The notes under the pieces were generated by a model that was given only the letters and a program-made list of their open reading frames with translations, made no database searches and was not told the origin of the DNA. The translations under genes were made by a program, and so were the position numbers. From NCBI RefSeq assembly GCF_000060345.1, contig NC_008571.1, forward strand, positions 2,418,001 to 2,482,000: DNA of 64,000 nt, read 5' to 3'. Below, in pieces: positions 1 to 8,045 of the stretch (within the stretch, counting starts at the first letter, position 1; every line of letters starts with the position of its first letter). This stretch comes from Christiangramia forsetii KT0803 (GTDB taxonomy: Bacteria; Bacteroidota; Bacteroidia; Flavobacteriales; Flavobacteriaceae).

Positions 1-43
1 GCTTTTATATTTGGGTTGAAATTCTAGTCCTATTAACCCTAAC

Positions 44-516
44 TGTCATTTCGATACAAAGCGCAGCGAAGTGAGAAATCTCAACTTACTTTAAGAACTG
101 AAATTGTCATCGAACGGAGCATAGTGGAGTGAGAAACCTCTAAAGTAATGTGATTCCAAAAGAGATCTCTCCCTTTGGTCGAGATGACAACCTACAGTTT
201 TGACAACTATAATTTGATAATATTCACGCAAAGTGAGAAATCCAAACTCACGTTAAGAACTGCGTTTGGCATTTCGAACGAAGCACAGCGTAGGAGAAAT
301 CTCTAAAGTGATGCGATTTCCAAAGAGATCTCTCCCTTTGGTCGAGATGACAATGTAAAGTTTTGACAACTATAATTTGATGATATTCATACAAAGTGAA
401 AAATCTCAACTTATGTTGAAAAATGGATTTGTCTTTTCGAACGAAGCACAGCGGAGGGAGAAATCTCTAAAGTGATGCGATTCCAAAAGAGATCTCTCCC
501 TTTGGTCGAGATGACA
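44..516. repeat. Tandem ~162-bp repeat, three hairpin units
   Basis: Three copies of an imperfect palindrome lie at 105-189, 267-352 and 430-516, so the period is about 162 bp. Each starts with a TGTCAT-like end followed by CGAACG and closes with CTCCCTTTGGTCGAGATGACA-like sequence; the core arms pair as GGGAGAAATCTCT with AGAGATCTCTCCC. The linkers also repeat (TTTTGACAACTATAATTTGAT, then a degraded AAGTGAGAAATC segment). A partial copy of the linker end begins at 44. The unit resembles the dispersed hairpin repeats common in Flavobacteriaceae intergenic DNA. No reading frame of note is present. Confidence 0.85.
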
Positions 517-571
517 AAAAATCTTGAAATCAATTCAGGGTGATGAATTCCATTTATATAGACATAAAAAA

Positions 572-600
572 AGCTGAAATTCCAAATTTCAGCTATTTTT
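572..600 (-). terminator. Bidirectional rho-independent terminator
   Basis: A 10-bp perfect stem (AGCTGAAATT at 572-581 pairing with 585-594) has a 3-nt loop, with an A-run on the left and a T-run on the right. Read on the minus strand it ends the ruvX-def-DUF5606 transcript 22 bp after the last stop codon. Confidence 0.8.
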
Positions 601-621
601 ATTCAGCAACAAATCAGAATT

Positions 622-1059
622 CTATTCTTCTTCGTCCTTTTTATTTTCAGTATTTTCTACTTTCTCTTCTTCCTTTGAAAAATCAGTAAAACCATTATTG
701 ATCAACATATTATACCACTGGAAGATTTTCTTCATATCACTGGCATACACCCTATCTTCATCATAATCTGGAAGGACTTCAGAAAAATAATTTTCTAGTT
801 CCTTTTTAGATGATTTATGGTTTATCGCTTCCCCTCCATCTTCTTTTTCCTGAATCTTTTGAAAAACTTCGCCAAGCGGAATCTCTTCAGTATACGTATA
901 AATCGCGATCTCGCTCAAAATACTCACATTATGACGCATATTAACAGCTATCTTCTTTCCGTCAAGCATAGATTTTGCAACAAAGCCGCCTCTGGTTTGG
1001 GCCGTTAGCTCAAATAAACCGGGTTTTCCAGAAATTGCAAGAATTTTATCTAATCCCAT
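622..1059 (-). CDS. DUF5606 domain protein
   Basis: 145 aa. The N-terminal two thirds (starting MGLDKILAISGKPGLFEL) match the DUF5606 family, a small Bacteroidota family of unknown biochemical role that typically sits next to peptide deformylase. The N-terminal part has a small beta-rich look (LFEL, GGFVAKSML, IAVNM), while the last ~25 residues are a charged, low-complexity tail rich in Glu and Lys, probably disordered. No signal peptide or membrane segment is visible, so it should be cytosolic. It is the last gene of a minus-strand group with def and ruvX and is followed by a strong terminator. The start is ATG; no better alternative is seen. Confidence 0.8.
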   Translation of the reverse strand: MGLDKILAISGKPGLFELTAQTRGGFVAKSMLDGKKIAVNMRHNVSILSEIAIYTYTEEIPLGEVFQKIQEKEDGGEAINHKSSKKELENYFSEVLPDYDEDRVYASDMKKIFQWYNMLINNGFTDFSKEEEKVENTENKKDEEE

Positions 1060-1116
1060 AGTATTTTTTTATTTAGGTTGGCAAATATCAATTCCCATAA
1101 TCAATTATCAAAGCCT

Positions 1117-1707
1117 TTAGCGGGCTTTTTTTGCATTAGGAAAACGCATTTTATATTCTACGTTAATTTTACCTTTAGAAATATTGGCTAGTTTACTTTT
1201 TATTAGTCTCTTTTTCAGGCTGGAAAGCTTATCTGTAAATAAAATTCCTTCAATATGGTCATATTCATGCTGAATCACCCTGGCCGCTAATCCGGAATAA
1301 GTTTCAGTATGTTTTTCCCAATTTTCATCGTGGTATTCAATGGTAATATCAGGTTGTCTAAAAACATCTTCTCTAACTTCAGGTATGCTTAAGCAACCTT
1401 CACTAAAGGCCCACTCCTCCCCGGTTTCCTCAATAATCTGCGGATTGATAAAAACCTTGCGAAGATCCATTAAGACTTTCTTCTCTGCTTCATCCAATTC
1501 CTCATCATCTGCAAATGGAGCAGGATCTATCATAAACATTCGTACAGGCAATCCCACCTGAGGCGCTGCTAATCCCACACCATAGGCGTTATACATGGTG
1601 TCCCACATATTATTGATCAATTCCTCAAGTTTTGGATAATCCTTATCTATATCTTTGGCTTTCTTTTTTAAAACCGGATCTCCGTATGCTATAATTGGTA
1701 ATATCAT
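1117..1707 (-). CDS. def: Peptide deformylase
   Basis: 196 aa, the usual length. It removes the formyl group from the N-terminal methionine of new proteins. All three signature motifs are present: GVGLAAPQ at residues 43-50, EGCLS at 103-107 and HEYDH at 147-151; Cys105, His147 and His151 would bind the metal and Glu148 would be catalytic. An acidic insertion (about residues 66-81, DDEELDEAEKK) separates motifs I and II, seen in other Bacteroidota enzymes. It lies 57 bp before the DUF5606 gene and 112 bp after ruvX on the same strand, most likely one operon. ATG start. Confidence 0.97.
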   Translation of the reverse strand: MILPIIAYGDPVLKKKAKDIDKDYPKLEELINNMWDTMYNAYGVGLAAPQVGLPVRMFMIDPAPFADDEELDEAEKKVLMDLRKVFINPQIIEETGEEWAFSEGCLSIPEVREDVFRQPDITIEYHDENWEKHTETYSGLAARVIQHEYDHIEGILFTDKLSSLKKRLIKSKLANISKGKINVEYKMRFPNAKKAR

Positions 1708-1819
1708 TCTTGAATGTTTTCAGCCATAAGCTATACGCTGTAAGCCTCTTTTTTATTTAAAATCTAAGTTATAAATCTGGTAAGCCCTTAAACTTGCAAC
1801 TTTTCACTTTTCACTAACC

Positions 1820-2227
1820 TTATTCGTACAGCCAGGTCTGTAATATTATAGTGGCGCTAATTTCATCTACCAAAGCTTTATCACGTCTTTTCTTTTTCTT
1901 TAGGCCTCCATCTATCATACTTTGCACGGCCATCTTACTGGTAAAACGTTCATCTACCCTTTCCATTGGCATCTCAGGAAATTTCTTTACAAACTCCTTT
2001 AAAAACTCCTGAATATGCACTTCACTTTGAGATGGTGTATCGTCCATTCTTTTCGGCTCACCGACCAAAACACGCTCTACCTTTTCATTTTTGAAATAGT
2101 CTTCCAGAAATTTAATAAGTTCAGGTGTTTGAACAGTGGTCAAACCAGAGGCGATCATCTTCAATTCATCGGTAACTGCTACTCCTGTTCTCTTTGTTCC
2201 GTAATCCAGTGCTAAAATTCTGGCCAT
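1820..2227 (-). CDS. ruvX: Putative pre-16S rRNA nuclease / Holliday junction resolvase-like
   Basis: 135 aa, full length for the YqgF/RuvX family (RNase H-like fold). The family processes the 5' end of 16S rRNA precursor in E. coli; a Holliday-junction role has also been proposed. Visible conserved elements are LALDYGTKRTGVAV at the N-terminus with Asp8, the VLVGEP strand near the middle, DERFTS around residue 93 and the C-terminal DEISATIIL helix carrying the last acidic residue. First gene of the ruvX-def-DUF5606 group; a TACCTTTG -7 box lies about 15 bp before the ATG. Confidence 0.92.
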   Translation of the reverse strand: MARILALDYGTKRTGVAVTDELKMIASGLTTVQTPELIKFLEDYFKNEKVERVLVGEPKRMDDTPSQSEVHIQEFLKEFVKKFPEMPMERVDERFTSKMAVQSMIDGGLKKKKRRDKALVDEISATIILQTWLYE

Positions 2228-2241
2228 TTAAAAAATTTATG

Positions 2242-2249
2242 CAAAGGTA
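2242..2249 (-). promoter_or_regulatory. Candidate -7 box for ruvX operon
   Basis: Minus-strand TACCTTTG matches the Bacteroidota -7 consensus TAnnTTTG exactly and lies 15 bp before the ruvX ATG. No clear -33 TTG was found at the expected spacing, so this is a half-supported promoter. Confidence 0.5.
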
Positions 2250-2313
2250 AGGTTTATATTGGTTTGTCCATAAATATTGCCTTATAGCTATTATATTTGA
2301 AAAAATTTAAAAT

Positions 2314-3129
2314 ATGGACCAGTTAAGAGCGAAAATTGAAGAGGCCTGGAACAATAGGGACCTTTTAAAAGATACCGAAACAACCGATGCAATCAGGAAA
2401 GTTGTAGACCTTTTAGATAAAGGTGAAATTCGTGTTGCAGAACCTACAGCAGATGGCTGGCAGGTAAATGAATGGGTTAAAAAAGCGGTAGTACTTTATT
2501 TTCCGATTCAAAAAATGGAAACACTGGAAGCCGGAATTTTTGAATATCATGACAAAATTCCTTTGAAAAGAGGCTATAAAGAAAAAGGAATTCGTGTAGT
2601 GCCAAATGCCGTTGCCAGACATGGTGCTTATATTTCTTCAGGAGTAATCATGATGCCGAGTTACGTAAACATAGGCGCTCACGTGGAAGAAGGGACTATG
2701 GTAGATACCTGGGCAACTGTTGGTAGCTGTGCTCAAATTGGTAAAAATGTGCATTTAAGCGGTGGTGTTGGAATTGGTGGTGTTCTAGAACCTTTGCAGG
2801 CGGCCCCTGTAATTGTTGAAGACAATGCTTTTCTTGGTTCAAGAAGTATCGTTGTGGAAGGAATCAGAATTGAGAAAGAAGCTGTACTAGGAGCTAATGT
2901 GGTATTAACTGGTTCAACAAAGATCATCGATGTAACAGGAGACGAACCAAAAGAGTTTAAAGGCTATGTTCCAGCTCGTTCTGTGGTGATCCCGGGAAGC
3001 TATACCAAGAAATTTCCTGCAGGTGAATACCAGGTTCCATGTGCTTTGATTATTGGAAAGAGAAAAGAAAGTACCAATAAAAAAACATCTTTGAACGATG
3101 CACTTAGAGAATATAGTGTAGCTGTATAA
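2314..3129 (+). CDS. dapD: 2,3,4,5-tetrahydropyridine-2,6-dicarboxylate N-succinyltransferase
   Basis: 271 aa, close to the 274 aa of E. coli DapD. It transfers succinyl from succinyl-CoA to tetrahydrodipicolinate in the lysine/meso-diaminopimelate pathway, feeding peptidoglycan. The N-terminal helical part starts MDQLRAKIEEAWNNRD; residues ~100-215 show the hexapeptide repeats of a left-handed beta-helix, including GVIMMPSYVNIGAHVEEGTM, VDTWATVGSCAQIGKNVHL and GGVGIGGVLEP. The enzyme is expected to be a cytosolic trimer. It is divergent from ruvX (86 bp apart) and followed 40 bp later by the glycan locus. A TATATTTG box at 2292-2299 could be its -7 element, though the TTG spacing is poor. 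Confidence 0.96.
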   Translation: MDQLRAKIEEAWNNRDLLKDTETTDAIRKVVDLLDKGEIRVAEPTADGWQVNEWVKKAVVLYFPIQKMETLEAGIFEYHDKIPLKRGYKEKGIRVVPNAVARHGAYISSGVIMMPSYVNIGAHVEEGTMVDTWATVGSCAQIGKNVHLSGGVGIGGVLEPLQAAPVIVEDNAFLGSRSIVVEGIRIEKEAVLGANVVLTGSTKIIDVTGDEPKEFKGYVPARSVVIPGSYTKKFPAGEYQVPCALIIGKRKESTNKKTSLNDALREYSVAV

Positions 3130-3169
3130 AAATCTTTCGTTCAAAATGATTTAGGGAGAAAAAGAAGTA

Positions 3170-4219
3170 ATGAAAATACTGGTAATACAGATGAAAATGA
3201 TTGGGGATGTACTTACGTCCTCAATTCTCTTTGAGGCACTTCGAAAAGAATTTCCAAAGGCTGAGCTGCATTACCTTATCAACGCACACACTTTTCCTGT
3301 AGTGCAAAACAATCCGAATATAGACAGGTTTGTACTCTATAATAAAGAGCAGAGTTTTAGTAAGCTTGCCAAAAAGATGAAAGCTGAAAACTATAATGTA
3401 GTTATAGATGTACTTTCAAATATTAAAACGGCTATTCTAACGGGATTATCAGGAGCAACCTATAGAATTTCCTACGATAAATTTTATACGAAGCCTGTTT
3501 CTACCCATGTCTTCAGTAGAAAAATTGAACCTAAAACGGTTGGTGGATCGGCTATCGAAAAAAGACTTCGAATGCTTACTCCTCTTTCTGCCAATTTTCC
3601 TGCTGAAATAAAGCCAAAGATCTTTTTGCAAGAGGATGAAATCATAAATGCGAAGCAAAAACTGGAAGAAGCAGGAATTGACATTTCTAGAAACCTTTAT
3701 ATGATAGGTGCTTTAGGAAGTTCCGAAAAAAAGACCTATCCTCTAAAATATCTGGCAAAATTACTGGATCAAATTGTAGAAGAAACGAACGCTCATTTGT
3801 TATTTAACTATATTCCAAATCAGAAAACACAGGTTGAAAAGCTTTTTGGCTTTTGCAGTTCTGCCACTCAAAAAAATATTCATTTAGATATCTACGGAAA
3901 TAGTTTAAGAGAATTTCTTGCAATCACCTATCATTGTGATGCGCTTATTGGCAATGAAGGTGGCGCAATTAATATGGCCAAGGCTATGGAAGTTCCTACA
4001 TTTGCGATCTTTGCTCCTCCTCTCCATAAAGAAAACTGGAATATGTATGAAGATGGGAAGAAAAACATTTCTGTACATTTAAGAGACTTCAAACCAGATA
4101 TGTTTGTAGATAAACCTGAAAAACAACTTAAAACAGAATGGGAGAATTTTTATAATGAATTTCACCCCGGAATGATTGAAGAAAAGCTAGGGAAATTTTT
4201 GAACATGAACTCCAAATGA
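3170..4219 (+). CDS. Glycosyltransferase family 9 (heptosyltransferase-like)
   Basis: 349 aa. GT9 enzymes such as WaaC/WaaF/WaaQ add heptose to the LPS inner core at the cytoplasmic face. The N-terminus (KILVIQMKMIGDVLTSSILF) is the typical GT-B opening with a GD pair, and residues 256-283 carry the sugar-nucleotide site pattern CDALIGNEGGAINMAKA followed by VPTFAIFAPP. A purine-rich GGGAGAAA lies 10 bp upstream of the ATG. The stop overlaps the start of the next gene by 4 bp (ATGA), so the two are translationally coupled. Donor and acceptor cannot be told from sequence. Confidence 0.85.
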   Translation: MKILVIQMKMIGDVLTSSILFEALRKEFPKAELHYLINAHTFPVVQNNPNIDRFVLYNKEQSFSKLAKKMKAENYNVVIDVLSNIKTAILTGLSGATYRISYDKFYTKPVSTHVFSRKIEPKTVGGSAIEKRLRMLTPLSANFPAEIKPKIFLQEDEIINAKQKLEEAGIDISRNLYMIGALGSSEKKTYPLKYLAKLLDQIVEETNAHLLFNYIPNQKTQVEKLFGFCSSATQKNIHLDIYGNSLREFLAITYHCDALIGNEGGAINMAKAMEVPTFAIFAPPLHKENWNMYEDGKKNISVHLRDFKPDMFVDKPEKQLKTEWENFYNEFHPGMIEEKLGKFLNMNSK

Positions 4220-5286
4220 AGTACCGCTTTTTAATATATATCAACCATGCTTACGCGATTCCAATAGGATTACCTTTAAAGGAAGAAATTGAAAAGCTCG
4301 GATATGAGGTAAAATGGTTTTCTGGGATGGAAGAGCCGAAAAAGCTTTTTCCTGAAAATGGCCAGCTTATTGAGAATATCAATAAGGTTTTTGAATATGA
4401 TCCACACATCGTACTAACTGTGACCGATAGTGTTCCAGATTTTTTTCCGGGACTAAAAGTGCAGGTTTTTCATGGGTTTCCAGCCAATAAAAGAAAAGGA
4501 ACCGATCAATTTACCATTCGTGGTTTTTTTGATCTCTATTGTACTCAGGGTCCTTCAAGTACCGGTCCGTTTAAAAAGCAACAAGAAGTATATAATAGTT
4601 TTGAAGTTACAGAAACCGGCTGGTCTAAAATGGATTCACTTTTTCCTTTGGAACCAACCGATAATAAGAAACCGGTTATTTTAATTTCTTCCACTTTCAC
4701 GAAACAGTACAGTCTTGCATTTAAAGATGAAGTAATTGAGGAGATCGAAAGATTATCAAAAATCGGGAAATATCATTTTATGGCGGTTTTGCATCCAAAA
4801 ATTGGAACTGAAACGGTAGCAAAATTCAAGAATTTAGAAAACGAAAACTTTAAATTTTATGATACGACTAATTTAATTCCGCTTTTTAAAAAAGCAGATA
4901 TCATGTTCTCTGATACCACCTCGGCGATCATTGAGTTTTTATTGCAACGAAAGCCCGTTGTTACTTATAAAAATAACATGCCAGGGCCATATTTAATAGA
5001 TATCAATAAAGTTTCTGAAATTGAAACTGCTTTTGAAAAAGCCTTACAAAATCCTTCAGATTTGCTTCAGGAAATTGAAAAATTTGCGCAGTTTTCACAT
5101 CCTTATTCAGACGGGAAATCAAGCGAAAGAGTTATCTCTACATGTATTGAATATCTTCATACAGATAAATCTCACCTTAAAAGTAAGCCATTAAATCTTT
5201 TGAGAAAATACAAAATTAGAAAGCATTTAAATTACTGGACTTTGAACAGCAATAACAAAGCCGATACACTTTCAAGAAATAATTAA
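4216..5286 (+). CDS. CDP-glycerol glycerophosphotransferase-family protein
   Basis: 356 aa. Matches the Glyphos_transf pattern: a central VFHGFPANKRKG segment (His near residue 92), an IL-SSTFT strand with GWSKMD before it, and the late motif SDTTSAIIEFLLQRKPVV starting at Ser232-Asp233. Known members transfer glycerol phosphate or related polyol phosphates from a CDP donor onto cell-surface polymers; Gram-negative members decorate lipooligosaccharide or capsule. No signal peptide, so it acts at the cytosolic side. Coupled to the GT9 gene by a 4-bp overlap and tail-to-tail with the kinase gene (4-bp shared end at 5283-5286). The exact donor is unknown. Confidence 0.7.
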   Translation: MKYRFLIYINHAYAIPIGLPLKEEIEKLGYEVKWFSGMEEPKKLFPENGQLIENINKVFEYDPHIVLTVTDSVPDFFPGLKVQVFHGFPANKRKGTDQFTIRGFFDLYCTQGPSSTGPFKKQQEVYNSFEVTETGWSKMDSLFPLEPTDNKKPVILISSTFTKQYSLAFKDEVIEEIERLSKIGKYHFMAVLHPKIGTETVAKFKNLENENFKFYDTTNLIPLFKKADIMFSDTTSAIIEFLLQRKPVVTYKNNMPGPYLIDINKVSEIETAFEKALQNPSDLLQEIEKFAQFSHPYSDGKSSERVISTCIEYLHTDKSHLKSKPLNLLRKYKIRKHLNYWTLNSNNKADTLSRNN

Positions 5287-6041
5287 CCCTTTTTCCAGAA
5301 TTTCAATTTTTTCTTCAATTCCTTTTTTCTTTTGAATTTTTCCTGGAATTGCCGGGTATAAAACCACATTTTTTCGAAAACCTCTGATTCATTTTTATCA
5401 ATAAGCTGCGAGTACTCGCTGGCCATTACTGCCACCATTTCCTTTTGTGGAGTTAACCTGGAAAAGTTGAGCATTCTTTCGTCAAAAGTTAATTTTTTAA
5501 AATTCATTCTGTTTAAGTCTACCAGAAAAAAACTATAAACATCTCCATGCTTCTGAATAAGCGTATTTCCGGGCGAATGATCCAGAAATTGGATTTCTTT
5601 TTCGTGCAGTTCAAAAGTAAACCTTGTAAAAGCCCTTAGAATATTCTCATGATCTGGATACTTAGGATTTGTGACAAGTTCCCTGAAGGTAAGCTCAGCA
5701 TTAATCTGTTCGCTTATGTAAAAGCTTTTTCCAAATGAAAAACTTCTGGTTTCTTCCGCATAACCTATCGGTAACGGAGTACCTACCCCTTTCTTTTCAA
5801 GGATTTGAGCGTATGTGAAAGATCGCTCTGCTTTAGATTTTCTAAAAAACTTATAGGCGATTTTATTAACTGCATTAGGAACTTTAAAAGATTTTATATT
5901 TATCGTTCTACCTCCTACTTCAAAAAGTTTAATTTTATTTCGGGATTTGAACAATATCTCGCCTTCTGCATTGAAATTATTTATCAGACGAGTGATTTCC
6001 GCCTTTTCAAATTCATATTTGCTTGAAATAATTATTCTCAC
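5283..6041 (-). CDS. Lipopolysaccharide core kinase-like protein (Kdo/WaaP family)
   Basis: 252 aa with a GTG start. A small protein-kinase-like fold is suggested by the catalytic-loop pattern LDHSPGN (Asp154, Asn159: the D-x4-N spacing of kinases) and the metal-binding VDLNRM (Asp175). An upstream IKSFKVP segment near residue 50 could supply the ATP-binding lysine. KdkA/WaaP relatives phosphorylate Kdo or heptose of the LPS inner core. The C-terminus ends in a very basic tail (KRKKELKKKLKFWKKG), suited to contact with the inner membrane. It lies 2 bp after the GT2 gene in a three-gene minus operon and shares its last 4 bp with the convergent transferase gene. Confidence 0.72.
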   Translation of the reverse strand: MRIIISSKYEFEKAEITRLINNFNAEGEILFKSRNKIKLFEVGGRTINIKSFKVPNAVNKIAYKFFRKSKAERSFTYAQILEKKGVGTPLPIGYAEETRSFSFGKSFYISEQINAELTFRELVTNPKYPDHENILRAFTRFTFELHEKEIQFLDHSPGNTLIQKHGDVYSFFLVDLNRMNFKKLTFDERMLNFSRLTPQKEMVAVMASEYSQLIDKNESEVFEKMWFYTRQFQEKFKRKKELKKKLKFWKKG

Positions 6042-6043
6042 AG

Positions 6044-6835
6044 CTATTTTTCAAAATATTGATCGACTCCGTTTTCACACCAGGTTCTTTTATCCTCTAT
6101 GGTTTTCTGCTGAATTTTAGAATTTGCAGAAACATGATCCCTGGATTTTTCTTTATGATAAATATGATACAGTATTCCGCCGTATTTAAGGCGTTTCCCC
6201 TTAACACCACTATTCAACATCCTTATAATTAATTCTGAATCTTCCCTTCCCCATCCTTCTATCTCTTCATTATATCCATTTACAGCTAAAAAATCCTTTC
6301 TCCAGTAAGAAATATTGCAACCACGCACTTTTTTGGAAAACCCTGATTTTGCTGCATATTTGTTTCGAAGATATGGCAAGTGAATATTCCTAGTTCTTTT
6401 TTTTATAAGTGATGAAAAAAAGGAAAATCTGGATAGTTCCTTTCTCATAACCATTTCAAGGCCTTTTTTATGGATATTTACACGAGAACCATAAAGAAAA
6501 ACCTGTTTTTCTCGTATTTCTATGTGATCCTTTATAAAATAAGGATGGATTATACAGTCTCCGTCAATTTGAATTATATAGTCTGAAGTACTTGCTGCAA
6601 TCGTTTTATTTAAAATTTTTGATTTTCTAAACCCTGCATCTTCATGCCAGACATGTTGAACAGGTATTGAAAATTGCTTTTTATAAAATTCTATAAGTTC
6701 TTTAGTCTCTTTATTCGAACCATCATCTGCAATTAAAATCTCATCAGGTAACCGCACCTGATTTTGTACACTTTTTAGTACCAGGTTTAAGGCGCTTACC
6801 CAATTGTAGGTAGAAATCAATAGTGCCGTTCTCAT
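6044..6835 (-). CDS. Glycosyltransferase family 2
   Basis: 263 aa GT-A enzyme. It has the opening TALLISTYNWVSALNLVL, the metal-binding DGDC motif in IIQIDGDCIIHP near residue 95, and the late GWGREDSELIIRML motif (about 190-203) typical of the galactosyltransferase-like C-terminal subdomain. It is predicted to be cytosolic with no clear membrane helix. Its ATG overlaps the stop of the upstream GT4 gene (TAATG) and it is followed by the kinase gene 2 bp later, so the three are one operon. The sugar added is unknown. Confidence 0.88.
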   Translation of the reverse strand: MRTALLISTYNWVSALNLVLKSVQNQVRLPDEILIADDGSNKETKELIEFYKKQFSIPVQHVWHEDAGFRKSKILNKTIAASTSDYIIQIDGDCIIHPYFIKDHIEIREKQVFLYGSRVNIHKKGLEMVMRKELSRFSFFSSLIKKRTRNIHLPYLRNKYAAKSGFSKKVRGCNISYWRKDFLAVNGYNEEIEGWGREDSELIIRMLNSGVKGKRLKYGGILYHIYHKEKSRDHVSANSKIQQKTIEDKRTWCENGVDQYFEK

Positions 6836-7950
6836 TATTTTTTATTTTTCAATAACATATTCTCATAGACCCTGAAAGTACTCTTTCCTAAATTTTCAGC
6901 AGTAAACTTTTTTAAAAACATTTGGTAAGATTTTTCAGCGAATTGTCTACGCAAATCCGGATTCTCACGCAGAATCATTAATTTTCCAGCTAAAGCAGAA
7001 GGATTTTTTACCTCTGTAGAAAACCCGTTCACTCCATCTTCAATGACCTCATCAACAACCCCTACCCTGGTAGAAACTACAGGGGTTTTATTATAAAAAG
7101 CTTCTACAACCGAGGATGGGCCTCCCTCCCTTTCAGAAGTCATTAGAAAAACATCAAATTGAGGAAGATATGCCGAAGCTTTAGATAAAAAGCCAGTGAG
7201 AATTATATAGCTTTCCAGATCATATTCCTTTATTTTCTTTTTCAGTTCTGGAGTTAAACCAGAATGCTCCCCAATTTGAAAGAGTTTTATTGTTTTAATT
7301 CCATGTCTGTTCACCATTTCATTTAGTACCTCAATTAAAATTGGTAAATCTTTAGCATTGGTGTGATTAGCTATATTACCAATTAAAAAAATATTTTCAG
7401 CAATATTGAACTTCTCCCGAATATCAAAGTCTCCATGCAATGGTTTTTCAGAAACTTTAACTCCATTATAAACTGTAACCAGCTTTTGTCTATTCTTTTC
7501 AGTCAGTATTTTCCTAAAATGCTTTTCTACATATTTCGAAATACATAAAATCGTATCAATATTATGATAGTTATATTTCAGCTTACTTAAAAATCCCGTC
7601 TTTCTTCGAATACCCTTTCGGGCAAACAAAGTGGGCGTTTTAAGGGCATGGAGCAAGTCTGTGAGTACATATCCAGTAACAGAATCGCTGGTATGTAGAT
7701 GAATAAGGTCAATTTTGTATTGGTTTATTATAGAAATAAGGAATTTTCTATATTCAGATGTATGGGGTTTACAATATGAAGTCGAGAGTATTTCCACCGA
7801 TCGCTTTTCCGCTTCCTTAAAAATCGGGGTATCCTGAAAGCAAAATAATTTCTGGATTACACCATATTTTGGCAATTCGTCCATTAAATACATAAGCTGC
7901 TGTTCATTCCCGCCCCAGGATCGTGCGCCAGAAATATGTAATACGGTCAT
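6835..7950 (-). CDS. Glycosyltransferase family 4
   Basis: 371 aa GT-B enzyme. It begins TVLHISGARSWGGNEQQLMY, with the glycine-rich acceptor loop, and has the C-terminal donor site REGGPSSVVEAFYNKTPVVS, where the two Glu (E-x7-E) would bind the nucleotide sugar. DVFLMTSE precedes it. It belongs to the WaaG/capsular GT4 type that elongates LPS core or surface glycan. First gene of the GT4-GT2-kinase operon. It is divergent from another GT4 gene at 8046 with a similar opening (HLSAARNWGGGENH), so the two probably arose from a common ancestor. Confidence 0.9.
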   Translation of the reverse strand: MTVLHISGARSWGGNEQQLMYLMDELPKYGVIQKLFCFQDTPIFKEAEKRSVEILSTSYCKPHTSEYRKFLISIINQYKIDLIHLHTSDSVTGYVLTDLLHALKTPTLFARKGIRRKTGFLSKLKYNYHNIDTILCISKYVEKHFRKILTEKNRQKLVTVYNGVKVSEKPLHGDFDIREKFNIAENIFLIGNIANHTNAKDLPILIEVLNEMVNRHGIKTIKLFQIGEHSGLTPELKKKIKEYDLESYIILTGFLSKASAYLPQFDVFLMTSEREGGPSSVVEAFYNKTPVVSTRVGVVDEVIEDGVNGFSTEVKNPSALAGKLMILRENPDLRRQFAEKSYQMFLKKFTAENLGKSTFRVYENMLLKNKK

Positions 7951-8045
7951 TTATCGATGTACTTTTACCGCAAAGATAATTATTACAATTTAAGGCTGAA
8001 ATTATCATTTATCATAAGTTTGTCAATTATAATTGAAAGGTAGCA

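Noticed and set aside
105-516. CRISPR array
   Set aside because: Only three units with ~160-bp period, long hairpins and no unique spacers of uniform size; linkers also repeat.
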